Positions 44,866 to 52,787 of a stretch of DNA of 64,000 nt are shown here, in pieces; position 1 is the stretch's first letter; each line of letters starts with the position of its first letter. Origin of the DNA: Novosphingobium endophyticum (GTDB taxonomy: Bacteria > Pseudomonadota > Alphaproteobacteria > Sphingomonadales > Sphingomonadaceae). The notes beneath the pieces were generated by a model. The model was given only the letters and a program-made list of their open reading frames with translations, ran no database searches and was not told where the DNA came from. The stretch lies in assembly GCF_014640675.1 (NCBI RefSeq), contig NZ_BMHK01000015.1:1-64000 (forward strand), written 5' to 3'. The position numbers and the translations under genes are program-made.

Positions 44866-45437
44866 AGGAGCCTCACCGGACCAATGATATCCGACCCTGA
44901 CGTGACCCCGAAATAGCGCCCGTCGAAGGAACCCGGGCGCTCGCGCATGAGCAGGAACCATTGCCCTGCCCTGAGCGTCCGGCAACCCTGCCAGCGCGGC
45001 ATCGGCCGCCCTTGCGCGTCGATCCTGAGACGCTGCGCGGCGGGCGCGCCATTGATGAAAATGCTGTTTCCAAGTGCGCAGACTTCATCGCCGGGACCGG
45101 CCGCCACGCGCTTTATCAGCGGCACCTTCGCAGGGATGTAGCGCCGCCGGGCGGCGAGGCGCCGCCAGCTCATCGGCAGTCTCGCGAGCACCACCCCACC
45201 CGGTTCGATGCGCGCCTTCGGCCTCACGGCGTAGAGGCCGACAGGCGCACTTGCGCTGGCGTTCCACACGAGGCGCGGCGCGGGCGGGCAGACGATGGTG
45301 AGACCAAGCGCAGCGCTGCCGGCCGCGATGGCCACGGCCGCCTTGATGCGCCTGCGGCGGCGCTCACGCGCGGCGCGCAGGGCCTCGCCCCAGGCGAGAA
45401 GCGGCGCGTCGCCCGTCGAGGTCCGGCGCGCACTCAC
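44853..45437 (-). CDS. traF: S26-type signal peptidase TraF
   Basis: The 194-residue protein is a TraF-like S26 peptidase: a membrane segment (AAVAIAAGSAALGLTIVC), NASASAPVGLYAVRP with the catalytic Ser region, PLIKRVAAGPGDEVC with the catalytic Lys, and DGRYFGVTSGSDIIGPVRLLW. In RP4-type transfer systems TraF processes and circularises the TrbC pilin. Its start overlaps the HTH gene stop. Confidence 0.9.
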   Translation of the reverse strand: MSARRTSTGDAPLLAWGEALRAARERRRRRIKAAVAIAAGSAALGLTIVCPPAPRLVWNASASAPVGLYAVRPKARIEPGGVVLARLPMSWRRLAARRRYIPAKVPLIKRVAAGPGDEVCALGNSIFINGAPAAQRLRIDAQGRPMPRWQGCRTLRAGQWFLLMRERPGSFDGRYFGVTSGSDIIGPVRLLWRR

Positions 45438-45664
45438 TGCCCTTTCCCCCTGCCGGCCTGCTCGCAGCTCCAGGCATCGAGATCATCGATATGGTAGAGA
45501 ACGTAGCGGCTGTGGCGGCGGAAAACCGGGCCTTTCCCGCGCACGCGCAGGCGCTTCAGGAGCCGGTCGGAGATGTTGAGGTAATTTGCCGCCTGGGGCG
45601 TTGTTAGGAACGGTGAACCGTTCCTGGCACGCTGCGCGCGGCCGATATTGTCCGGGTCTTCCAT
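45434..45664 (-). CDS. Helix-turn-helix excisionase-like protein
   Basis: The 76-residue protein has PFLTTPQAANYLNISDRLLK and RHSRYVLYHIDDLDAW, the winged-helix pattern of excisionase/MerR-like small DNA binders. In related elements such a gene precedes the replication and traF genes. It may control transfer or excision. It overlaps traF by four bases. Confidence 0.8.
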   Translation of the reverse strand: MEDPDNIGRAQRARNGSPFLTTPQAANYLNISDRLLKRLRVRGKGPVFRRHSRYVLYHIDDLDAWSCEQAGRGKGQ

Positions 45665-45881
45665 GTCAGGAGGGCCTTTGCTCGCGGGCGGCCCCGTGCC
45701 GCCGCGTCAGGCACCCGGTCTGGCGGGGCCGGCCCTTGGGCGGCAGGGTCGAAAACGGCTAGAGGCAAATTCGACCCTCTCCCCGCCAAGGCAGCAAGCG
45801 CATCGAAGATCCGGTCGCCGCGCGCATCGCAGGAACGGAAAAAGGAAGGCCCCGCGCCTTACGGCGCGGGGCCCGGCCCGT

Positions 45882-46202
45882 TCAGTCGGCGGGGTTCCAG
45901 ATGATGGCGAAAGTATCGTCATCGTCCTGGCCGGCGGCGCGGCCGAGGTTGGCGTAGAGCCGGCGCGGACCGAATTCGGGAGCCGCGAGGCTGAGCGAAA
46001 CGTAGGCGTTCCCGGATGTCTCCGATCGGCGAAGCCAGCCTGCGCCGACCTCGACGCTGCCCGACGTCACCCGGTAATCGGGCTGGTTCTCGCCGGTCTT
46101 GCGCGAATTGGGCACGATCATGATGTCCGCCCTGATCGAGAGGGTCCTGAGCTCGCCCTTGAAGGCCTGTCCCTCGCGCGTCACGAAACCGATGGCTGCC
46201 AT
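45882..46202 (-). CDS. DUF736 family protein
   Basis: The 106-residue protein (MAAIGFVTREGQAFKGELRT...) is a typical DUF736 member with NSRKTGENQPDYRVTSG and a C-terminal RLYANLGRAAGQDDDD. These small beta-rich proteins are hallmarks of trb-type mobile elements and may bind single-stranded DNA. AAGAAGGAG is upstream of the ATG. Confidence 0.85.
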   Translation of the reverse strand: MAAIGFVTREGQAFKGELRTLSIRADIMIVPNSRKTGENQPDYRVTSGSVEVGAGWLRRSETSGNAYVSLSLAAPEFGPRRLYANLGRAAGQDDDDTFAIIWNPAD

Positions 46203-46620
46203 TGTTCATCTCCTTCTTGCTCCTCGCCTCGGCGAAAGTGCCGGGCGATGGGTCGAGCCGGCAGGAACGGGCATAGCGCAGCCGACGAACCCGAAGGGCC
46301 GCAGCGAAGCGCAGGGCCGCCAGCAACAAGGCTTATTTGCAGCGAAGCGTGCGCGAGGAGGCCGCCGCGGGCGGCCGGGGAAATAAGCCGCGGGCGGCGG
46401 TTTTGCCGGATGCGCGACCGTTCCAGGTCGATGGCCCATGCAGCCGGTCACTTTGCCAGAAAGCAGGCCGAGAGGGATGAACAGCGCTCGCGAATCGGAC
46501 GGACGAGAGCCGGGAATGTCAGGATTTGGGCGCTTCAATACAAGACCGGACGGGCGCTGAACCCAATGCGAAGGTGCGCAGGCCGGCGAACCATTCAGGC
46601 CGGCAACGTGGGCTGCCCGA
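46203..46620 (-). promoter_or_regulatory. Leader region of the DUF736 gene with repeats
   Basis: No gene is supported here. The 17-bp sequence AGGGCCGCAGCGAAGCG at 46295-46311 recurs upstream of ardC at nearly the same distance from the start codon. Further out GGCTTATTT (46330-46338) and AAATAAGCC (46381-46389) form a perfect inverted repeat enclosing GC-rich sequence. This is probably a control region or folded leader. Confidence 0.5.
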
Positions 46621-46830
46621 TCAGTGATACGCGTTGACCAGCTTGGTTTCGCCGCACGGGCTGCAGGCGTCCTTGCGCGGCGCGAAGCCGTTCGATCCTG
46701 CCAGTTCGCGCGTGTTGTGATCGGCGCGCTGGAGCGCGCTAAGGTCCAGTGTCCTGCTGATGCAGTCATCGCAGACCGGCTCGGGAGAGAGCCGCGAGAT
46801 GAGCTTGGTCACGTTATCGAGTGCGGTCAC
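46621..46830 (-). CDS. Small zinc-ribbon-like protein
   Basis: From a GTG at 46830 the frame encodes 69 residues with two CxxC pairs, PEPVCDDCISR and KDACSPCGETK, about 35 residues apart, as in a zinc ribbon. The middle (LDLSALQRADHNTRELAGSN) is helical. I recall similar short proteins in alphaproteobacterial mobile elements. The frame is open to 47097 but without protein-like composition. Function unknown. Confidence 0.55.
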   Translation of the reverse strand: MTALDNVTKLISRLSPEPVCDDCISRTLDLSALQRADHNTRELAGSNGFAPRKDACSPCGETKLVNAYH

Positions 46831-47035
46831 TTTCTTGTGCCCCTGTGCCCCATGTCCCGGGCCGCTCAGAAACGGGCAAGTCAAAATCGGGTCCGGCGGC
46901 GGCAGCCGCCCGGCCCATTTTTCACGCCGCGAGCGGCGTTTGTCTTGCTGCATCCACTCCGCCAGGCATGCGGGGTCCCGGCTCGGCGAGAGCGGCGGGG
47001 CTTGCCGATTCGGACTGCGGGGCATCGTTGGTGCG

Positions 47036-47398
47036 GTGGCGATCGGACGCCGGTCGTGGACGCTGATACGCGACAGGTCAGCGGTCGTGCTCGACACTGC
47101 GGACGGTCACCTCGTCGAGGAAGAGCGTGCTTACGACAATGCGCGAGGTGACGCCTCGATCATTTACCTGCACGTATGGCGGGTCGGCCCTTCGGCGCAT
47201 GCCGCAATCGTTACGGTACGCGGTGCGGCCAACCGGGCGGCAGTGCGCGAACGCCTCCGCCCGGAGTCCGAGATCGAGCATCTGACCATCGAAATCACCT
47301 GGGCACGGCAATCAATCACGGCTGCCGGGCGTGCATCCAGTCGGCTGCCGCCTGCGCCTTGCTCGCAGCGGCGAAGATCGCCCGGGGCTGGTTTTTGA
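47036..47398 (+). CDS. Possible hypothetical protein opposite the ardC end
   Basis: A plus-strand frame from GTG 47036 encodes about 120 residues with protein-like segments (DRSAVVLDTADGHLVEEERA, IIYLHVWRVG, EIEHLTIEITWA). It overlaps the last 83 bases of ardC on the other strand. There is no convincing ribosome binding site, so it may be chance or a displaced gene. Confidence 0.3.
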   Translation: MAIGRRSWTLIRDRSAVVLDTADGHLVEEERAYDNARGDASIIYLHVWRVGPSAHAAIVTVRGAANRAAVRERLRPESEIEHLTIEITWARQSITAAGRASSRLPPAPCSQRRRSPGAGF

Positions 47399-48197
47399 GA
47401 AGCTCAGACCACGAGGCGATGTAGGCCGCATGGTCTTCTCGCGGTTCGTGTGCGATGCCGAGATCAGCGAGCAGGAACGATGCCGTCAACTCGGCGGTCG
47501 CTTCCTCCATCGCGAGCGCGTGGCCGGTCCAGCGCTTGGTGAAATCCCGGTCGAGCCGATGGGCCGCGCCGCTGGCATGGGCTGCCTCGTGAATATGGGT
47601 GGCGTAGAAGCCGTGGACGTCGTGGAACGTGCTGAAATCCGGCATGTGGATGCGATCTTCGGCGATATGATAATAGGCGCTTGCAGATCCGTAGAGCTTA
47701 TCGATGCCGAGTGCGGCGATGAAGGCATCCGCGGCGGCGAGGCGTTCGCTCTCGGGCAGGACCGGCGCCGCTTCGGGCGCATAGCCATCGACCTGATCGG
47801 CGTTGAACAGGCTGAAGGCCCTGGCAAAGAGCCGGCGGCGATCATCCGCGTCATCGCTCGCGTCATCGTCGCGGCCTTCGCCCCCCTTCGCGCGGACCTC
47901 CTTCCACAGAACGCCGAGACTGGCTTTCTCGCCCTTGCGGACCTGCGCGCCGAGCGCCTGCCACTGGCGATAGGTGCCCCAGACCCCGCTCGCATAGCCG
48001 CACACATAGGCAGCGGCCCAGAGCGAGACGGTATTTATGCCGCGATAGGGCTTACCACTGGCGACGTTGGTCGGGCGCGTGACGTCGGCGCCTGTATGAT
48101 GCCACGGCATGCGCCAGGTGCCGGGGCCAGCTTCAATCGCGGCGACGATCGCGTCGGTGACGCGCGCGTAGACATCTATACGTGGTGAGCTTGACAT
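47316..48197 (-). CDS. ardC: ArdC-type antirestriction protein
   Basis: The 293-residue protein has the N-terminal single-stranded DNA-binding ArdC domain (PWHHTGADVTRPTNVASGKP, YRGINTVSLW) and a C-terminal zinc metallopeptidase-like domain with HEAAH at 203-207. ArdC proteins protect incoming plasmid DNA from host restriction. The ATG at 48197 starts the conserved MSSSPRIDVYARVTD; the long open frame beyond is shadow. Confidence 0.9.
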   Translation of the reverse strand: MSSSPRIDVYARVTDAIVAAIEAGPGTWRMPWHHTGADVTRPTNVASGKPYRGINTVSLWAAAYVCGYASGVWGTYRQWQALGAQVRKGEKASLGVLWKEVRAKGGEGRDDDASDDADDRRRLFARAFSLFNADQVDGYAPEAAPVLPESERLAAADAFIAALGIDKLYGSASAYYHIAEDRIHMPDFSTFHDVHGFYATHIHEAAHASGAAHRLDRDFTKRWTGHALAMEEATAELTASFLLADLGIAHEPREDHAAYIASWSELLKNQPRAIFAAASKAQAAADWMHARQP

Positions 48198-49109
48198 GAG
48201 CTGTCTCCGTTCTCGCGCCGGGGACCATCCCCGGCGGCGGAGGCCCGTTCGCGCAGGGCACAGGGGCGCGCGCGCACCCGCCAGGGCCGCAGCGAAGCGA
48301 AGGACGGCAATGCCGTTGCGCGGGCGCGCCGACCGGCGCAGGCCTTCCGCCAGGAGCTGGGGTGGTCCGCGGCTCGGGAGGAACCGTCTCCGGGCCATCA
48401 CCGCGGCTGGGCAGTCGAGCTCGTTCTGGAACGCGGGTTGCTGGAGGACCGGACATGCCCGTTCGCCTGACCGCATGCTGTTGCCACCGGTCGCCCCACC
48501 GCCACGCCGGCCTATGAGGGGCAGTGATGCAGGCGTTGGGGCGGTGGGGCGGCTCGCAAGATGCGGGTGAGCGGCTGCCCGGGATCGAGCCGCCCGAGCG
48601 CCCGAGGCGGAGCGCGATGGCCGAATCGAAGACGCCATCGGTGAGCCGGCCGACATGGAGGCCTCGCGCGATACCGGCGGGGGCATGACGCGGAGCCGGG
48701 ACCGGCCGGCAATCATAGCGGGCAGCGGACCCGGCAGGTCCGCAGCATCACCGAGCGCGTGCATGGCGCGCCCGGTCCCAACCTTCCCGCGCCATGCGAT
48801 CGTCTCTGCAGGCCGGGACGCGGCGAAGCGCGACCCGGCGAAGCTCGCCCGAGTATCGGCGAGGCTAGCGCAGTAGAGCGCGGTCGCGCCGCGGCCGCGA
48901 GGCGCCATGGATGAGGACCATGCCTGTCCGCCCGGGATCCGGCCCGGGCGCCGCGGGATCGAAGTCGTACAGGCGCGACCCGACCCCGCGAAGAGCGATG
49001 CACCGACGCGGCAAACGGCAGTTCGCGCAGAGGACCGCTTGCCGGCAGGCTGCAGAGCCCGTCTTAATCGGACTTGCCTGACCGCGCGCGGGCGGGGATA
49101 CGGGCAAGC
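48198..49109. other. 900-base GC-rich region without a supported gene
   Basis: Open frames are plentiful because of the GC content but have no start sites or protein-like composition. The part next to ardC contains AGGGCCGCAGCGAAGCG at 48283-48299, shared with the DUF736 leader. The remainder could be a decayed gene or origin-type sequence; I see nothing more specific. Confidence 0.5.
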
Positions 49110-49661
49110 ATGCGCAAGAAACCCAAGATCGCGCGGCGTCCCGGCAATGTGCGGCAGTTTCGCGGGCACACTCCGCGGCCAGGCCTGCCGCGCACGAGAC
49201 GCCGGCGATCGCCGAGCGCCCTGCTCGCTCTGAGCGGCCTGGTCGCCGGAGGCCTGCTCGGCGCGGCCTTGGTCACATGGATGGAGGTGGGCCGGCCCGT
49301 CCCTGCAATCGCAAGCGCGGTGACGGGTGCTGAAACGGTGCCGGGCCTGTGCGTGGACAACGTCCACGACGGCGACACGATCCGCACCTGCGGAAGCGAG
49401 AGGATCCGCGTCGAGAACATCGACGCGCCCGAACTGCGCGGCAGCCCCAAATGCACCGACCGGCGCCGGCAGGGCTGGTGCGATTATGCGCTCGCCGAGC
49501 GCAGCCGCGCGGCGTTGGCGTCATTCCTGGCAAGCGGTCCCGTCACCATATCGCGTAGCGGCACAGACCGCTACGGCCGGACGCTGGCGCGGCTTTCGGT
49601 CAACGGCGAGGACGCAGGCGAGCATCTCGTCGCCCTGGGCCTCGCGCGGCCGTGGATGTGA
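49110..49661 (+). CDS. Thermonuclease (SNase) family protein
   Basis: The 183-residue protein has a basic start, a membrane or signal segment (PSALLALSGLVAGGLLGAAL) and a staphylococcal-nuclease-like domain with VHDGDTIRT, RVENIDAPEL and DRYGRTLARL, which supply the catalytic Asp, Arg, Glu and Arg. Such secreted or anchored nucleases are frequent cargo of sphingomonad elements. It is the only plus-strand gene among the backbone genes here. Confidence 0.85.
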   Translation: MRKKPKIARRPGNVRQFRGHTPRPGLPRTRRRRSPSALLALSGLVAGGLLGAALVTWMEVGRPVPAIASAVTGAETVPGLCVDNVHDGDTIRTCGSERIRVENIDAPELRGSPKCTDRRRQGWCDYALAERSRAALASFLASGPVTISRSGTDRYGRTLARLSVNGEDAGEHLVALGLARPWM

Positions 49662-49786
49662 GTATCCCGGCGGCATGCTGAAGCGTGGTGGCCGCGCCGC
49701 CCCCGACGGGCGATGCGGCCTTCCTGCAGGAGGATTGCGAAGCGCGCGGCCAGGATAGCGAAAGCGGCCGCCAGAAGGGCGGCCAT
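49571..49786 (-). CDS. Possible small membrane protein
   Basis: An ATG five bases after the preceding small gene encodes MAALLAAAFAILAARFAILL followed by a basic tail that runs into the antisense of the nuclease gene. The first 22 residues look like a membrane helix; the tail is probably chance reading, and the real product may be shorter or not made. Confidence 0.3.
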   Translation of the reverse strand: MAALLAAAFAILAARFAILLQEGRIARRGRRGHHASACRRDTHIHGRARPRATRCSPASSPLTESRASVRP

Positions 49787-49790
49787 GCAA

Positions 49791-49928
49791 AGTCAGCCGA
49801 ACGCGAACTTCAAGACAATCAGCATGATCGCCGCCAGGCCAATGTCTTCGGCCCACATATCGATGCGAAGCCACTTCGTATCGCGGGCCTCACGGGCTTT
49901 TTCCTCATCGCTTGCCCATTCGCGCGGC
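49791..49928 (-). CDS. 45-residue membrane-anchored peptide
   Basis: The frame encodes MPREWASDEEKAREARDTKW, then LRIDMWAEDIG and a hydrophobic end LAAIMLIVLKFAFG. The charged front and C-terminal helix are a coherent small protein with GGGGCGAG upstream. It is convergent with the nuclease gene. No family recognised. Confidence 0.5.
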
Positions 49929-50041
49929 ATGTCTCGCCCCGATTCCATCTGAATGGGCGATGATGGCCCAAGGCGCAGGCAAACGCGAGTTAACTTGCAG
50001 ACAATGCGGCCGACGCTGGCAACGCGGCGGCAGGCACGTAG

Positions 50042-50318
50042 TCACTCAGCGGCGCCCCGATAAACCGCCACCTCAGCGGCGCTCACGTCGCCGGGATAGC
50101 ATTTGGAAGTTGCGGCCGCCGGGGCGGCTCCATGCGCTGCGCGCGCCGCATTTGCGAGCGCCGCGGTCGAGGAGGTTCTAGGGGCACGGACAGCTTCTCG
50201 GGTAGCCGGCGATGCTATCCTCGATCACCTGCTGCCCGACCTGCGCATCGCTCTCGCGCGCCGCGGTCGGCGCTATGGCGAGCGACAGGACGGCCACGGC
50301 GGCCATGGCCTGCTTCAT
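50042..50318 (-). pseudogene. Broken small periplasmic protein gene
   Basis: The frame starts with a signal peptide (MKQAMAAVAVLSLAIAPTAA), continues to YPRSCPCP, meets a TAG, reads on as LLDRGARKCGARSAWSRPGG and, after a frame change, SKCYPGDVSAAEVAVYRG to TGA. The pieces match one family of sphingomonad Cys-rich proteins (pattern CPCP..N..RKCG-RSA-SRPGG...CYP-DV). Two lesions make it a pseudogene unless the sequence has errors. Confidence 0.65.
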
Positions 50319-50403
50319 CGGCAATTCCCCTCGATCAGGCGCGATAGCACGCGCCCGTCGCAGGAAAATTAACGCGCGCAGCCGTCAAAGCCGTCCCGCG
50401 TGA

Positions 50404-51006
50404 TTATGCGCGGCCCGCCCAGGGCTCGTCGGTGCGATCGATCGTGACCGCTCTGGTCCACGGCTCACACAGCGCCAGCGCTTCGGCGCTTGAGCCGCGC
50501 ATCCACTGGCCGTGCGCCTGCGGCGGGACAATGACCGGCATGCGCTCGTGGACTTGCGCCGTCGCCAGCGCGGCGTCAGTCATCACCATGGCATAGACAG
50601 GCCCCCACTCCTCGCTTTCGCGCCAGAGCCCGGCGCAGGCAAACAGGGGCTCGCCTGGCAGCGAGATCCAGGTTCGCGTCTTGCACCCCTTGGGACCTTG
50701 CGCTTCGGCGAATGCACTGAGCGGGATCAGGCACCGGCGATGTTCGAAGCTGCTTTTCCAGAAAGGGCTGGCGAGACGGTCGGAGCGTGCATTGTTGACG
50801 GGCCTGGGCCTGCCTCGCACGCCGCCGCGCCCTATCACGGCGAGCGGGAAACCCCAGGTCATGGCTCTGACGGCCCCTCCGGCGAGGACGAGGCCCTTGT
50901 AGCCGGGATAGATCTGGGAGGCGTGGTTGATGCCGCCCGCGACTTCCGCGCGAAACAGCGCGCCTACGGCCTCTGCCGGGCTGGTCAGGCGATAGAGATT
51001 GCAGAT
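50404..51006 (-). CDS. SRAP (YedK/HMCES) peptidase-like protein with ATC start position
   Basis: The 200-residue protein matches SOS-response-associated peptidases, which crosslink to abasic sites in single-stranded DNA through an N-terminal Cys. Motifs present: CNLYRLTS at the start, MTWGFPL, PVNNARSD, RRCLIPLSAFAEA and VHERMPVIV with the catalytic His-Glu. The codon where Met must stand before Cys is ATC, with AGGAG 10 bases upstream; the nearest upstream in-frame ATG would add about 46 unlikely residues. Either ATC serves as a weak start or the gene is silenced. Confidence 0.75.
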   Translation of the reverse strand: MCNLYRLTSPAEAVGALFRAEVAGGINHASQIYPGYKGLVLAGGAVRAMTWGFPLAVIGRGGVRGRPRPVNNARSDRLASPFWKSSFEHRRCLIPLSAFAEAQGPKGCKTRTWISLPGEPLFACAGLWRESEEWGPVYAMVMTDAALATAQVHERMPVIVPPQAHGQWMRGSSAEALALCEPWTRAVTIDRTDEPWAGRA

Positions 51007-51116
51007 GCGGCCAGTGCTCCTCTTGTCCCGCAGGCCAGGATAGCATCCAGGCGCGGGTGCCCGCAATCGATCCGCGGCCCGCCGGCGACGGATCGTCACA
51101 TGGGGCTTGCACGAAT

Positions 51117-51131
51117 GTTCTTTATATGTTC
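51117..51131. promoter_or_regulatory. Alphaproteobacterial SOS (LexA) box
   Basis: GTTC-TTTATAT-GTTC is an exact match to the alphaproteobacterial LexA site GTTC-N7-GTTC. On the minus strand it overlaps a TATAAA that could be the -10 element for the SRAP gene; on the plus strand it ends 11 bases before the DUF6771 start. It lies in the divergent gap between a DNA-damage gene and an unknown gene. Confidence 0.75.
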
Positions 51132-51142
51132 CATTTGCGGAC

Positions 51143-51331
51143 ATGGACCGAATCGACGAAACAGACCTCACCGAAGCGCTGCTGAGCGCGCCGGAATGGG
51201 CACGTGCGGGCCTGACCTCGCCGAGCGCGTGGATGCGCGAGGATGCCGCCCGCCAGCTCGCGCGCACGGCCGCGCTCCGGATGAGGGAAGCCCGCCTGGT
51301 GCAAAACGAGCAGGATGAGCTGCCGCTGTGA
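51143..51331 (+). CDS. DUF6771-type small protein
   Basis: The 62-residue protein (MDRIDETDLTEALLSAPEWA...) resembles the DUF6771 family: LSAPEWARAGLTSPSAWMRE is the core. It is divergent from the SRAP gene with the SOS box between them, so it is probably DNA-damage inducible. The next gene starts one base after its stop. Role unknown. Confidence 0.65.
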   Translation: MDRIDETDLTEALLSAPEWARAGLTSPSAWMREDAARQLARTAALRMREARLVQNEQDELPL

Positions 51332-51332
51332 C

Positions 51333-51656
51333 ATGCGCTGGTCGAGCGATGGCCTCATGGTGGCAACGCATATCCTGGAGGCCGCGACGCTGCACCGCTC
51401 CGTGATGCCGGTGTGCGGATGCGGCCACTGCGCAAGGTTTGAGGCGCATGGCCTGTGGTGGCACTTTGCCCGGCGCGGCTGGGACGACAGTCTCGCCTGC
51501 GCGCGGGCTCGCTTCTGGTGCCGGATATGCGCGTCAAGACAGCGGCGCAAGATCCGGCCCGACCGGCTGGATCTGGTACCATGGCAGGCAGGAGACCTCG
51601 AGCTGCCCTGGCCGGACGAGCAAGTCTGGAAACGGGCGGCGGCGAAACTGCGCTGA
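51333..51656 (+). CDS. Cys-rich hypothetical protein of mobile elements
   Basis: The 107-residue protein contains VCGCGHCARFEAHGLWWHFA, FWCRICASRQRRKIRPDRLD and ends with PWPDEQVWKRAAAKLR. The two Cys clusters suggest a zinc-bound fold. Similar proteins recur beside DUF6771 genes in sphingomonad elements. It follows the DUF6771 gene immediately and should be co-transcribed. Confidence 0.6.
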   Translation: MRWSSDGLMVATHILEAATLHRSVMPVCGCGHCARFEAHGLWWHFARRGWDDSLACARARFWCRICASRQRRKIRPDRLDLVPWQAGDLELPWPDEQVWKRAAAKLR

Positions 51657-51716
51657 GACTTGCGACCAAGCCGCGATTGAGAAAAGGCGCAGTGCGTCGC
51701 CAGCGAGCGTATGATC

Positions 51717-52548
51717 TCAGGCCTCGCGGCTCGCCGCGCGAGAATCCTCTCCCCTGGGCTGGCGGTGTTTTCGCAGTATCAGGCGATAGTCGCCGCGTGC
51801 CATTCTTCGGGCATCGCGCATAAGGCGCCGCACCCGCGAGCGCAGCGAATCGGAGGTCCCATTCCATTCGCGCTCGACGCGCGCGGCCCCGAAGAGCACA
51901 CAGCCGATCTCGCGTTGGCTGGCCCCGGCCACAAGCGCATCGTGGGCGCGCAGCACGGCGATCGCGCGCGCCATGCCGGGATCGGGCGGGAACAGGGAAC
52001 GCGCGAAGCGGCCATAGCGGCACAGGGCGAGGAAGCGCCGCAGCGCAAGGACCTTCAACTCGGCCGAAACGAGGCCTTCGAGACGAAATCGCAGGAGCAC
52101 GGCCTTTTCACCGGCAAAGCGCCCGTCCAGGACATCGAGCCGGATACGCTGCCAGCCATTGGACAGCGCAACATGCTCACGCCCTTCGCTGCCCGCTACG
52201 CAGGAAAGCCAAGGCGCGACCGTGTCGAGGCAGAGACTGTCGGGATGAGCGGGATCGGCAGGCAGGGCCTCGACCGGAATCGCGCACGGATCGAGATCGG
52301 CATGCCAGATGATCCGGGCCGAAGGCGCATCGCGGTCCGGATCTTCGGCGAAAGTGAAGCCCCCACCCGCGCGGCACGCTGCGCGCCCCGCCGGTTACGC
52401 GGCTGGCGCGGGCATGCCATTCGACGTAGCCGGGATCGCGCCTGAGCCATTCCCACATGAGACCGGCGCGGTCGATGCCCGAAAGCCGTTCGTAGACGCG
52501 ATCATCGCGCCAGTCGGCAAGGCCCGGCGCCCGATTCGCGCCGCTCAT
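51717..52548 (-). pseudogene. DUF6499-DUF2285 regulator gene with one frameshift
   Basis: The N-terminal part (YERLSGIDRAGLMWEWLRRD PGYVEW, DUF6499) is in one frame from 52548. After about residue 55 the sequence continues in the next frame: GGGFTFAEDPDRDAPSARII, DTVAPWLSCVAG, then the DUF2285 part LKVLALRRFLALCRYGRFAR and ASQREIGCVLFG to the stop at 51717. These proteins are DNA-binding regulators next to trb-type elements. One base change near 52390 separates the halves; a sequencing error is possible. Confidence 0.7.
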
Positions 52549-52680
52549 GCCTGGCCGGACAGGCGCGGATGCGCGATGACAAGATTGTAATCACGCCATT
52601 TTCTTTCAGGCGCTATTCTGAACCCCGTCGCTCTTCGGACAAAAGACCGGCGAAGTTGCGACACTTGTGCGATTTCCATC

Positions 52681-52713
52681 GCCGAAAGGCAGCTTGAGAC
52701 CCTGCCTTTCGGC
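52681..52713. promoter_or_regulatory. Perfect 12-bp inverted repeat upstream of luxR
   Basis: GCCGAAAGGCAG and CTGCCTTTCGGC are exact inverse copies with the 9-base spacer CTTGAGACC. The element lies 75 bases upstream of the luxR start in the divergent gap. It could be an operator for the LuxR or GntR protein or a leader hairpin. Its size is larger than a classical 20-bp lux box. Confidence 0.55.
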
Positions 52714-52787
52714 CCGAACGATCGAGAAGGGACGATCGCCGGGAGACAGGTGGCAAGAGACGCCGCCGGCCATCGTAAGCGTGACCG

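Noticed and set aside
48198-49367. N-terminal extension of the ArdC frame
   Set aside because: The added sequence is Arg/Pro-rich shadow, and ArdC proteins begin at the conserved start found at 48197.
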